From Hyphomonadaceae bacterium (GTDB lineage Bacteria; Pseudomonadota; Alphaproteobacteria; Caulobacterales; Aquidulcibacteraceae), in assembly GCA_016791325.1 (NCBI GenBank), contig JAEUMU010000018.1, positions 1 to 5,289 of the forward strand: a DNA stretch of 5,289 nt. The letters run 5' to 3'. The position numbers and the translations under genes were made by a program. Positions 1 to 5,289 of this stretch are shown in pieces. The notes under the pieces were generated by a model. That model was not told the origin of the DNA, made no database searches, and was given only the letters and a program-made list of their open reading frames with translations. How positions within the stretch are numbered: position 1 is the first letter of the stretch; each line of letters opens with the position of its first letter.

Positions 1-1156
1 CAAGACTCTAGGCCTGATCGGCTGCGGAAATATCGGCGCGATCGTGGCGGATCGCGCGCTTGGGCTGAAGATGAAAGTGATCGCATACGATCCATTTCTC
101 TCGCCTGAGCGGGCGGTGCAGATCGGCGTGGAAAAGGTGGAACTTGATGAGTTGCTGGCGCGCGCGGATGTGATCACGTTGCATGTGCCGCTGACAGAAA
201 AGACCAAGAACATCCTGTCGCGAGAGAGTTTGGCGAAGACCAAGAAGGGCGTCATCGTCGTCAACGCGGCGCGCGGCGGGCTAGTGGATGAAGCGGCATT
301 GCTTGACGCCCTTAAGAGCGGGCACGTCGCAGCGGCGGCGTTCGACGTTTTCACGGTGGAGCCGGCGAAAGAGAACCCGCTGTTCGGCGCGCCGAATTTC
401 ATCGCCACGCCACATTTGGGCGCGTCCACAAATGAAGCGCAGGAGAATGTGGCGTTGCAGGTAGCCGAGCAGATGAGTGACTACCTGATGAGCGGGGCCG
501 TGACCAACGCTCTCAATATGCCCTCCATCACCGCCGAGGAGGCGCCGCGGCTGAAGCCGTTTGCGATGCTCGCGGAAAAGCTCGGCGCCTTCGCCGGTCA
601 GATTGTCGATGACGGCTTGGAGGAAGTGGAAATCGAGTATGAGGGCGAGGTTGCAAAATTGAATATGCGCCCGCTCACCGCCACCGCGCTTGCTGGCATT
701 CTGCGCCCGTTGCTGCAGGATGTGAACGTCGTGTCGGCGCCGGCGCTGCTTAAGGAGCGTGGCGTGCCGCTGACAGAAAGCACGCGTGACGCTAGCCCCA
801 TCTATGACAGCCTGATCCGCATCAAAGTCAAAACCGGGGGCAAGTGGCGCACGTTGGCAGGCGCCGTGGTGGCCGGTGCGCCAAAAATCGCGGAAGTGAA
901 GGGGATGCAACTCGAGGCCGCGTTTCACCCAGTGATGTTGTTCGTCAACAACTCTGATAAGCCCGGATTTATTGGCGCCTTGGGAACAATGCTGGCGGAT
1001 GCGGGCGTGAACATCGCCACCTTCCACCTCGGGCGCGAAGCCGCTGGGGAAGACGCGATTGCGTTGGTGGGGGTCGATCAGGTTATCGGTGATGACCTGC
1101 TGGTTCGCATAAAGGCGTTGCCGCAAGTGCGTTACGCGAAAGTGCTTCGCTTCTAA
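1..1156 (+). CDS. serA: D-3-phosphoglycerate dehydrogenase, 5'-truncated by window edge
   Basis: This enzyme oxidises 3-phosphoglycerate to 3-phosphohydroxypyruvate with NAD+, the first step of the phosphorylated serine pathway in the cytoplasm. The reading frame is open from base 2, giving 384 visible residues; long-form SerA is about 525-530 residues, so roughly 145 N-terminal residues lie outside the window. The GTG at 44 is internal, because the NAD-binding motif GCGNIG (visible residues 7-12) lies upstream of it. The family's catalytic Arg (in NAARGG, residue 91), Glu (in TVEP, residue 120) and His (in TPHLGAST, residue 138) are present. An intervening ASB domain (about 180-300) and a C-terminal ACT domain (about 311-384) follow. 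In the ACT domain, Asp319 and Asn337 keep the 18-residue spacing of the serine-binding Asp/Asn known in Mycobacterium tuberculosis SerA, so serine feedback is plausible. The next gene starts 52 bp downstream and no terminator is evident between them. Confidence 0.97.
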   Translation, partial: KTLGLIGCGNIGAIVADRALGLKMKVIAYDPFLSPERAVQIGVEKVELDELLARADVITLHVPLTEKTKNILSRESLAKTKKGVIVVNAARGGLVDEAALLDALKSGHVAAAAFDVFTVEPAKENPLFGAPNFIATPHLGASTNEAQENVALQVAEQMSDYLMSGAVTNALNMPSITAEEAPRLKPFAMLAEKLGAFAGQIVDDGLEEVEIEYEGEVAKLNMRPLTATALAGILRPLLQDVNVVSAPALLKERGVPLTESTRDASPIYDSLIRIKVKTGGKWRTLAGAVVAGAPKIAEVKGMQLEAAFHPVMLFVNNSDKPGFIGALGTMLADAGVNIATFHLGREAAGEDAIALVGVDQVIGDDLLVRIKALPQVRYAKVLRF

Positions 1157-1208
1157 GTGGAACCCAGAGTCGGCGCTGGCGTTGGTGGCTTCGTTGGGGG
1201 CGCACGGG

Positions 1209-1814
1209 ATGCCAGCAATGAGAGCAGTTCTATTCAGCGTAAGCCTGCTGGGAACGCTGGCGTGCGTTTCGCCAGCGTCGGCCAAGATCGAGGAGGTGCG
1301 CCTCGGCGTCGTGGGCAACATACGCTCAGACCGCGGCGACATCGTCAGAGGCAAGTACGAATACGCGAATGTGGAGATCGACTTAGTCTCCAATGCGCCG
1401 GATTTCCTCAACGTTATCGGCTCGCCGCGGCCGTACCTGATGGCGTCGATCGCGACGGAGTCCCATGGTGTCTCCTTCGGCGGGGTCGGCGTTTACTGGC
1501 GGTGGGAGTTCGCCGATGGCTGGGCGTTTGAGCCCGGCTTTGGCTACATCATTCATGACGGCGAGATAGATAACATCTACACGCCCGGCACGCCTGAAGC
1601 GGCGGCCTTCGTGGCGCACAATCAGTTGCTCGGATCCCGCGATCTGTTCCGAACGTCGTTCGCGATGGAGCGCGAGTTTGGCGATCGCTTCGCCGGCCAG
1701 CTCTATTGGCAGCACATGAGCCACGGCCAAATCCTGGGTTCGGGGCGCAATCAAGGGCTAGATTACGTGGGCGTGCGCTTTCTTTATCGTCTCAGCGCGG
1801 ACCCCGCGAATTAG
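1209..1814 (+). CDS. pagL: PagL-like acyloxyacyl hydrolase (lipid A 3-O-deacylase family), outer membrane
   Basis: This is a predicted outer-membrane beta-barrel esterase of 201 residues. PagL proteins remove the 3-O-linked acyl chain from lipid A. I chose the ATG at 1209 because a GGGGG run at 1196-1200 sits 8 bp upstream; ATG 1218 is the alternative and TTG 1182 is less likely. A signal peptide is visible at residues 1-25: a short basic start, a hydrophobic core and Ala-Ser-Ala before KIEEV. The mature part has alternating aromatic and hydrophobic strands, as in a small barrel. The block IGSPRPYLMASI (about 70-81), the GYIIHDGEID segment (about 112-121) and the C-terminal GLDYVGVRFLYRL (183-195) match my recollection of alphaproteobacterial members. 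The likely catalytic pair is His169 and Ser171 (HMS), with Asp185 at the position of the PagL acid, which is Glu in Pseudomonas. The protein continues 6 residues past the usual terminal aromatic strand. Actual lipid A activity is inferred from family only. Confidence 0.78.
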   Translation: MPAMRAVLFSVSLLGTLACVSPASAKIEEVRLGVVGNIRSDRGDIVRGKYEYANVEIDLVSNAPDFLNVIGSPRPYLMASIATESHGVSFGGVGVYWRWEFADGWAFEPGFGYIIHDGEIDNIYTPGTPEAAAFVAHNQLLGSRDLFRTSFAMEREFGDRFAGQLYWQHMSHGQILGSGRNQGLDYVGVRFLYRLSADPAN

Positions 1815-1830
1815 CGTCCGGCCTTTCGCC

Positions 1831-1860
1831 TTGGCCGCGCCACAGAAAGCGCTCTAGGAT
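1831..1860 (+). promoter_or_regulatory. Weak sigma70-like promoter candidate before the patatin gene
   Basis: TTGGCC (1831-1836) and TAGGAT (1855-1860) are 18 bp apart and each matches 4 of 6 consensus bases. Transcription would begin near 1867, about 23 bases ahead of the patatin start codon. If real, it would let the patatin-propeller pair be expressed apart from serA and pagL. In GC-rich alphaproteobacteria such matches are common by chance, so this is only a candidate. Confidence 0.22.
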
Positions 1861-1874
1861 GCGCTCCGCTCCAG

Positions 1875-1882
1875 AAGGGGGG
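1875..1882 (+). promoter_or_regulatory. Strong ribosome binding site of the patatin gene
   Basis: The purine run AAGGGGGG ends 7 bases before the ATG at 1890. It is the best Shine-Dalgarno-like site in this gap, and it fixes the start, since the conserved DGGGSRG motif begins only 20 residues into the protein. Confidence 0.6.
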
Positions 1883-1889
1883 ACGCGCC

Positions 1890-3203
1890 ATGGGCGAACA
1901 TCTGCGCGAGAGATTTCGGCAGCCGGGGCCTAAGCGCATCTTGGCGCTTGACGGCGGCGGTTCGCGCGGCCTGCTCAGTCTTGGCCTCCTGGCGCAGCTG
2001 GAGCGGCACCTGGGCGAGCGGAGCGGCGATCCGGACAAATTCCGCCTCGCTCACTATTTCGACCTGATCGGCGGCACCTCCACTGGAGCGATCATCGCCA
2101 CCACGCTGGCTCTGGAATGGCGTGTGCGCGATGTGGTTGATCTTTACTTCAAGCTGCTGCCGGCGATCTTCGCCAAGTCGCAGGCGCCAGGATTTCTGCG
2201 CATCTTGACGCCGGGCTTCAAGAACACGGCGCTCACGGCGGCGCTCAACGAGTATCTAGGTGATCGTCCGCTACGCACGGAAGATCTTAAAACCGGCCTC
2301 GCCATTCACGCTAAACGGATCGACACTGGTTCGTCGTGGATTCTGGTGAACAACCCAGATTGGTGCTTTTACGACTCCGCCGGTGGCGATGAACTGGCCA
2401 ACGCGGATTTCTATCTGCGCGATTTGGTGCAGGGATCGGCGGCGGCGCCGACCTACTTCGCCGATGTACGCATTCCGCTGATGCGCGACAGGAAGGGGCG
2501 CATTTCCGGCTACGCGCATTTCTTTGATGGCGGTGTCAGTCCGAATAACAATCCCGCATTGCAATTGTTGCTCACCGTGACTGAGCCGGCCTTCGGCTTC
2601 AATTGGCCGCTCGGAGAAGACAATCTGCTGATCTGGTCTGTCGGCACCGGCTATGTGCGCAAGCGGTTCGAGCGCCGCAACCGCAAGCGTCGTTCATCTG
2701 CCAAGCCGATCCGAGATTTCAGCCGCATGTTCTACGCAACCAAGGTCCAGGCCGCCTTGGAGGGCTACAATCACGATATCAGCCAGCAGCAAATCACCGT
2801 ACTGCAGGCGCTTTCACGCCCGCGCTTTCCTTGGCACGTGAATTCCGAGGTGCGCATGCAAACGTCGACGCCTCTGCTGAGCACGGCGCCAGCCCTCACT
2901 TACCAGCGCTACGATGCGCGTCTGGAAATCGATGAGCCTGAGCATCGCCGCCCGGAACACATCGAAGAACTCCTAGGGCGCACGATGAAGGCGAAAGATG
3001 TCGACGCCTTACGCCGGCTCGACATTCGCACGCCCGAACTGCTTGATATTCTCTACACTGCCGGAGAGGCCCTTGGCAGCGCCCAACTCATCCATCGGGA
3101 CACACCAAACGAAAGCTTGCCCATGCGCGCGCCGGCGATTACCGCCGATTGGCCGCCGTCGAAGTTTGATCCTCCCGGCTGGCGCGGCGCGCAAGCGGGG
3201 TGA
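1890..3203 (+). CDS. Patatin-like phospholipase (acyl hydrolase)
   Basis: This 437-residue patatin-family protein would use a Ser-Asp dyad to hydrolyse acyl esters of phospholipids or related lipids. The three family motifs are intact: the oxyanion-hole loop DGGGSRG (residues 21-27), the nucleophile elbow GTSTG with Ser64 (62-66), and DGG with Asp213 (213-215). The block SAAAPTYF (183-190), typical of this branch, precedes the Asp. The core ends near residue 255. A very basic stretch follows (257-275, 11 of 19 residues Arg or Lys), and then a C-terminal region of about 160 residues that I do not recognise, ending in a Pro-rich tail. There is no signal peptide or clear membrane helix, so it is probably cytoplasmic and could meet the inner leaflet. 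The next gene begins 4 bp after the stop, indicating an operon. Some patatins (CapV) are CBASS effectors, but no nucleotidyltransferase or other CBASS gene is here. The substrate is unknown. Confidence 0.9.
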   Translation: MGEHLRERFRQPGPKRILALDGGGSRGLLSLGLLAQLERHLGERSGDPDKFRLAHYFDLIGGTSTGAIIATTLALEWRVRDVVDLYFKLLPAIFAKSQAPGFLRILTPGFKNTALTAALNEYLGDRPLRTEDLKTGLAIHAKRIDTGSSWILVNNPDWCFYDSAGGDELANADFYLRDLVQGSAAAPTYFADVRIPLMRDRKGRISGYAHFFDGGVSPNNNPALQLLLTVTEPAFGFNWPLGEDNLLIWSVGTGYVRKRFERRNRKRRSSAKPIRDFSRMFYATKVQAALEGYNHDISQQQITVLQALSRPRFPWHVNSEVRMQTSTPLLSTAPALTYQRYDARLEIDEPEHRRPEHIEELLGRTMKAKDVDALRRLDIRTPELLDILYTAGEALGSAQLIHRDTPNESLPMRAPAITADWPPSKFDPPGWRGAQAG

Positions 3204-3207
3204 CGGC

Positions 3208-4704
3208 ATGGTGCATCGGTCGTTTTCTGGGGCGGTTCGGTTTGTCGCGGCGCTGATGGCGTTGTGGTCAGCCGCTGTCGCTCCGTCTTTCGCGCAAGCT
3301 ACCGACGTCTCGGGATGGTGGCGCGCTGATCTTGCTCACGCGGACGAAACGCAGCCCTTTTATTTGCATTTTGACCAAGATGGGCAGGGCGCCCCGCGCG
3401 CGCGCATCAGCATACCCGTGGTGCGAATGCACGACGCGCCTGTCGGCGGATTTGCTGTCAGCGGCGCTGAAGTGCGCCTTCCCGGCCTCGATTGGCGGCT
3501 CGCAATCGTCGGCGATGGCGCGGAGCTTCGTGGCGTGATGCCGGCTGCTTTGACGCCGAGCTACGATATGCCCGCGCGCTTTACGCGCAGCGAAGCGCCG
3601 CCATCGCCACCCGCAGCGCTTGAGCCGCGCGCCCCACCGCCACGGGCGCGCTGGAGCGCGTCCGTTGGCGCCCCTGTGTGGGCGGGGCCTGTCGTCGATA
3701 TTCCGCGCAGGCTGGTCTATATCGCCGCCGATGATGGACGCGTGCATGCGCTAGCCGCCCATAGCGGACGTGTGCGTTGGGTGACCGATTTAGGTGCGCC
3801 GATCCGGGCGACGCCCACCTTGGCTGGCGGACGCCTTTATGTCGCCACTGACGCCGCGTTGTTCGCGCTTAATCCGCGCGATGGTTCTCAGATTTGGTCG
3901 GCGCCGTTTGGGCCGGCGCGCGCGCCGCGCCTGCCGTTGAGCGATCCGAACTCCACCTGGGATCATTACAGCGCATCGGCGGCTGTGGACGGTCCATTCA
4001 TCGCTGTGGCCGCTCGGGACGGATGCGTTCACGCCTTGCACACTGCCAACGGTGCTGAGCGCTGGCGCAGCTGTACAGAACAAGGTGTGCTTACCGGCAC
4101 TCCTGCGCTCACGCGCGATCAAGTCTTCTTTGGCGGGTTCGACGGGGCCGCCTATGCGGTTTCTCGCGCGACGGGCGCGCTGCGATGGCGTCGCGATCTC
4201 GGCGCTGCTGCCCCGCGCGATGCGGTTCTATCGGGCGGTAATGTGCTTTTTGGCGCGCGGACCTATGAGTTGCATGCGCTCAATCCCTACACTGGCGAGA
4301 CCGACTGGACGCGATACTTCTGGTTCTCATGGGTCGATTCGACGCCGGTTGAGGCCGGCGACGTGTTCTACATCGGCAGCTCCGACGCTCTGGTGGTGCA
4401 GGCGTTCGTCTCACAAAGCGGGCGGCGGCTGTGGGCGTCGCCGGTTCCCGGCTGGTCGTGGGCGCGTCCGGCGGTCGGACGCAGCGCGGTTTATGCAGGC
4501 GTCGTCGGTGGGCCTTATATGGCCGAACGCACCGGTGGGCTGGCTGCGATAGAGCGCCGCGATGGCGCGCTGCGGTGGCTGTTCCAGGCCCCCCGGCCTG
4601 CGGATTCCAGCGCTCTTTACGGCTTTGCCGCCGCGCCTGCCGTGGCGGGGCACTGGGTGTTCGCTGCGGACCTCTCCGGAATGGTCTACGCCTTCCCAGA
4701 ATAG
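3208..4704 (+). CDS. Exported PQQ-type beta-propeller protein with N-terminal beta-rich domain
   Basis: This is a predicted periplasmic protein of 498 residues and unknown function. The ATG at 3208 is favoured because a clean signal peptide follows directly (residues 1-29: Arg4 and Arg11, a hydrophobic core, then Ser-Phe-Ala before Gln30). Upstream in-frame starts would overlap the patatin gene by up to about 200 bp and bury the signal. There is no lipobox Cys, so unlike BamB it is not a lipoprotein. Residues 30-127 form a small beta-rich domain (starting SGWWRADL and ending ARFTR) that resembles the lipocalin-like N-terminal domains of some exported hydrolases. A linker with 8 prolines follows (129-147). 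Then come repeats of the form DG-x-hydrophobic-AL-x-G-x-W, with closing Trp at 149, 191, 230, 286, 327, 367, 409 and 457. The final strand (488-498) would pair with the first to close eight blades of about 42 residues. It is too short to be a quinoprotein dehydrogenase, so a scaffold or binding role is more likely. The start lies 4 bp after the patatin stop; GGGGTGA (3197-3203) is both its weak ribosome site and the patatin stop. Confidence 0.85.
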   Translation: MVHRSFSGAVRFVAALMALWSAAVAPSFAQATDVSGWWRADLAHADETQPFYLHFDQDGQGAPRARISIPVVRMHDAPVGGFAVSGAEVRLPGLDWRLAIVGDGAELRGVMPAALTPSYDMPARFTRSEAPPSPPAALEPRAPPPRARWSASVGAPVWAGPVVDIPRRLVYIAADDGRVHALAAHSGRVRWVTDLGAPIRATPTLAGGRLYVATDAALFALNPRDGSQIWSAPFGPARAPRLPLSDPNSTWDHYSASAAVDGPFIAVAARDGCVHALHTANGAERWRSCTEQGVLTGTPALTRDQVFFGGFDGAAYAVSRATGALRWRRDLGAAAPRDAVLSGGNVLFGARTYELHALNPYTGETDWTRYFWFSWVDSTPVEAGDVFYIGSSDALVVQAFVSQSGRRLWASPVPGWSWARPAVGRSAVYAGVVGGPYMAERTGGLAAIERRDGALRWLFQAPRPADSSALYGFAAAPAVAGHWVFAADLSGMVYAFPE

Positions 4705-4723
4705 CCTGTGGGCGATTCGCCGC

Positions 4724-4746
4724 CGCGGGCGCTCTTGACGCCCGCG
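4724..4746 (+). terminator. GC-rich perfect hairpin between the propeller gene and purA (possible terminator)
   Basis: CGCGGGCG (4724-4731) and CGCCCGCG (4739-4746) form an uninterrupted 8-bp stem with a 7-base loop, beginning 20 bp after the propeller stop. No T-run follows (the next bases are CCCCAAG), so it is not a classic intrinsic terminator. It could still slow polymerase, protect the 3' end of the upstream message, or structure the purA leader. By position it separates the envelope genes from purA. Confidence 0.35.
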
Positions 4747-4771
4747 CCCCAAGCGGACACCCCAGGCCGGC

Positions 4772-4777
4772 AAGGAG
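4772..4777 (+). promoter_or_regulatory. Ribosome binding site of purA
   Basis: AAGGAG is a consensus Shine-Dalgarno core, 10 bases before the ATG at 4788. It supports that start, which also places the conserved P-loop at residues 12-18 as in Escherichia coli PurA. Confidence 0.7.
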
Positions 4778-4787
4778 CGCGTAGCTG

Positions 4788-5289
4788 ATGTCCGCAGTTG
4801 TGGTGGTCGGCGCCCAATGGGGCGACGAGGGCAAGGGCAAGATCGTCGACTGGCTGTGCCATCGCGCAGACGTCGTGGTGCGATTTCAGGGCGGTCACAA
4901 CGCCGGCCATACGCTGGTGGTGGGACAGACAACCTACAAGCTGGCGCTGCTCCCCTCGGGTTTGGTGCAGGGCAAGCTTTCGATCATCGGCAACGGCGTC
5001 GTGGTCGACCCATGGCACCTAATCGACGAGATTGCCAAACTATCGGCCCAGGGCGTGACGGTGACGCCGCAAACTCTGGTGCTAGCCGATAACGCCAGCC
5101 TCATTCTGCCGCTCCACAGCGAACTCGATATCGCAAGGGAAGCCGCGGCCGGCGGGGGGCGCATCGGCACCACTGGCCGCGGCATAGGCCCGGCCTATGA
5201 AGACAAGGTGGGTCGTCGCGCCATTCGCGTGGCTGATCTGGCCGACGAAGCGACACTGGATTGGAAAATCGGCCGGCTGCTGACTCATC
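4788..5289 (+). CDS. purA: Adenylosuccinate synthetase, 3'-truncated by window edge
   Basis: PurA joins IMP and aspartate using GTP to make adenylosuccinate, the first committed step from IMP to AMP, in the cytoplasm. The frame is open from ATG 4788 to the window end, showing 167 residues of a protein that is usually about 430. The visible signatures are decisive: GDEGKGK (12-18) with catalytic Asp13, GGHNAGHT (35-42) with catalytic His41, SIIGNGVV (65-72) and [15 protein letters not shown] (126-140), the IMP-binding region. Numbering agrees with the E. coli enzyme at Asp13 and His41, and no changes in key residues are seen in the portion present. It is 83 bp downstream of the propeller gene on the same strand, with its own good ribosome site and a hairpin in between, so it may be transcribed separately. 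Confidence 0.97.
   Translation, partial: MSAVVVVGAQWGDEGKGKIVDWLCHRADVVVRFQGGHNAGHTLVVGQTTYKLALLPSGLVQGKLSIIGNGVVVDPWHLIDEIAKLSAQGVTVTPQTLVLADNASLILPLHSELDIAREAAAGGGRIGTTGRGIGPAYEDKVGRRAIRVADLADEATLDWKIGRLLTH

Noticed and set aside
281..1411. Long open frame of 376 codons on the - strand across serA and the start of the pagL-like gene
   Set aside because: It is antisense to the unmistakable serA frame, and its product is rich in Arg, His and Gln with no recognisable motif. Such shadows are expected in GC-rich DNA.
1157..1531. GTG-started + frame directly after serA
   Set aside because: It overlaps the pagL-like gene in another frame, and its product is Arg/Gly-rich without signal peptide or family motif. 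The 1209 frame carries the signal peptide and conserved blocks.
1819..1837. Short inverted repeat CGGCC / GGCCG after the pagL-like stop
   Set aside because: Only 5 bp of stem with a 9-base loop and no T-run; too weak to call a terminator.
1890..3203. CBASS defence effector (CapV-type patatin)
   Set aside because: No CD-NTase or ancillary CBASS gene lies beside it; the neighbours are pagL-like and propeller genes. Patatin motifs alone do not indicate CBASS.
2998..3207. Upstream extension of the propeller gene into the patatin coding region
   Set aside because: The extension would overlap the patatin gene, adds Arg/Pro-rich sequence and would place the signal peptide 70 residues inside the protein. 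ATG 3208 fits better.
3914..3927. 14-bp perfect CG-rich palindrome
   Set aside because: It lies inside the propeller coding sequence over Pro-Ala-Arg-Ala codons and is readily explained by GC-rich codon use.
4735..4763. TTGACG as a -35 box for purA
   Set aside because: It overlaps the hairpin, and the bases 17 further on (CACCCC) are not a credible -10 element.
4280..4932. Two overlapping - strand open frames across the propeller end and the purA start
   Set aside because: Their products are dominated by Arg, Pro and Ala, they overlap two solid + strand genes, and they show no family motif.
4798..5092. Other + strand frames at the start of purA
   Set aside because: The frame from 4788 encodes PurA with all its signatures; these are shifted readings of the same bases.

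Overview
The window is GC-rich (roughly 60-65% by eye) and densely coded. All five genes lie on the + strand. Codon choice (GCG, CGC, GGC, CTG), the long SerA form with ASB and ACT domains, and an acyloxyacyl hydrolase of the type common in alphaproteobacteria suggest a Gram-negative alphaproteobacterium. Something near Caulobacterales/Hyphomonadaceae is my guess, not a demonstrated placement.

Layout: (1) The 3' three quarters of serA (D-3-phosphoglycerate dehydrogenase, serine synthesis) enter from the left edge and stop at 1156. (2) After 52 bp comes a small exported outer-membrane protein of the PagL / lipid A 3-O-deacylase family (1209-1814). (3) A 75-bp gap holds a good ribosome binding site and a weak promoter candidate, followed by a cytoplasmic patatin-like phospholipase (1890-3203) with all three catalytic motifs. 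(4) Only 4 bp later starts an exported protein (3208-4704) made of a small N-terminal beta-rich domain, a Pro-rich linker and a beta-propeller that I count as eight PQQ-type blades. (5) An 83-bp gap with a perfect GC-rich hairpin precedes purA (adenylosuccinate synthetase), which runs off the right edge.

serA and purA are housekeeping genes at the two ends. The three genes between them act on, or are exported to, the cell envelope: an outer-membrane LPS acyl esterase, an acyl hydrolase on the cytoplasmic side and a periplasmic propeller. The patatin and propeller genes are almost certainly co-transcribed and probably translationally coupled. Whether the three form one functional lipid or envelope-remodelling unit is inference. 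No RNA genes, mobile elements, CRISPR arrays or long repeats were seen, and no gap between genes exceeds 83 bp. I see no clear evidence for a wholly new system; the most unusual item is the domain architecture of the propeller protein and its pairing with the patatin.
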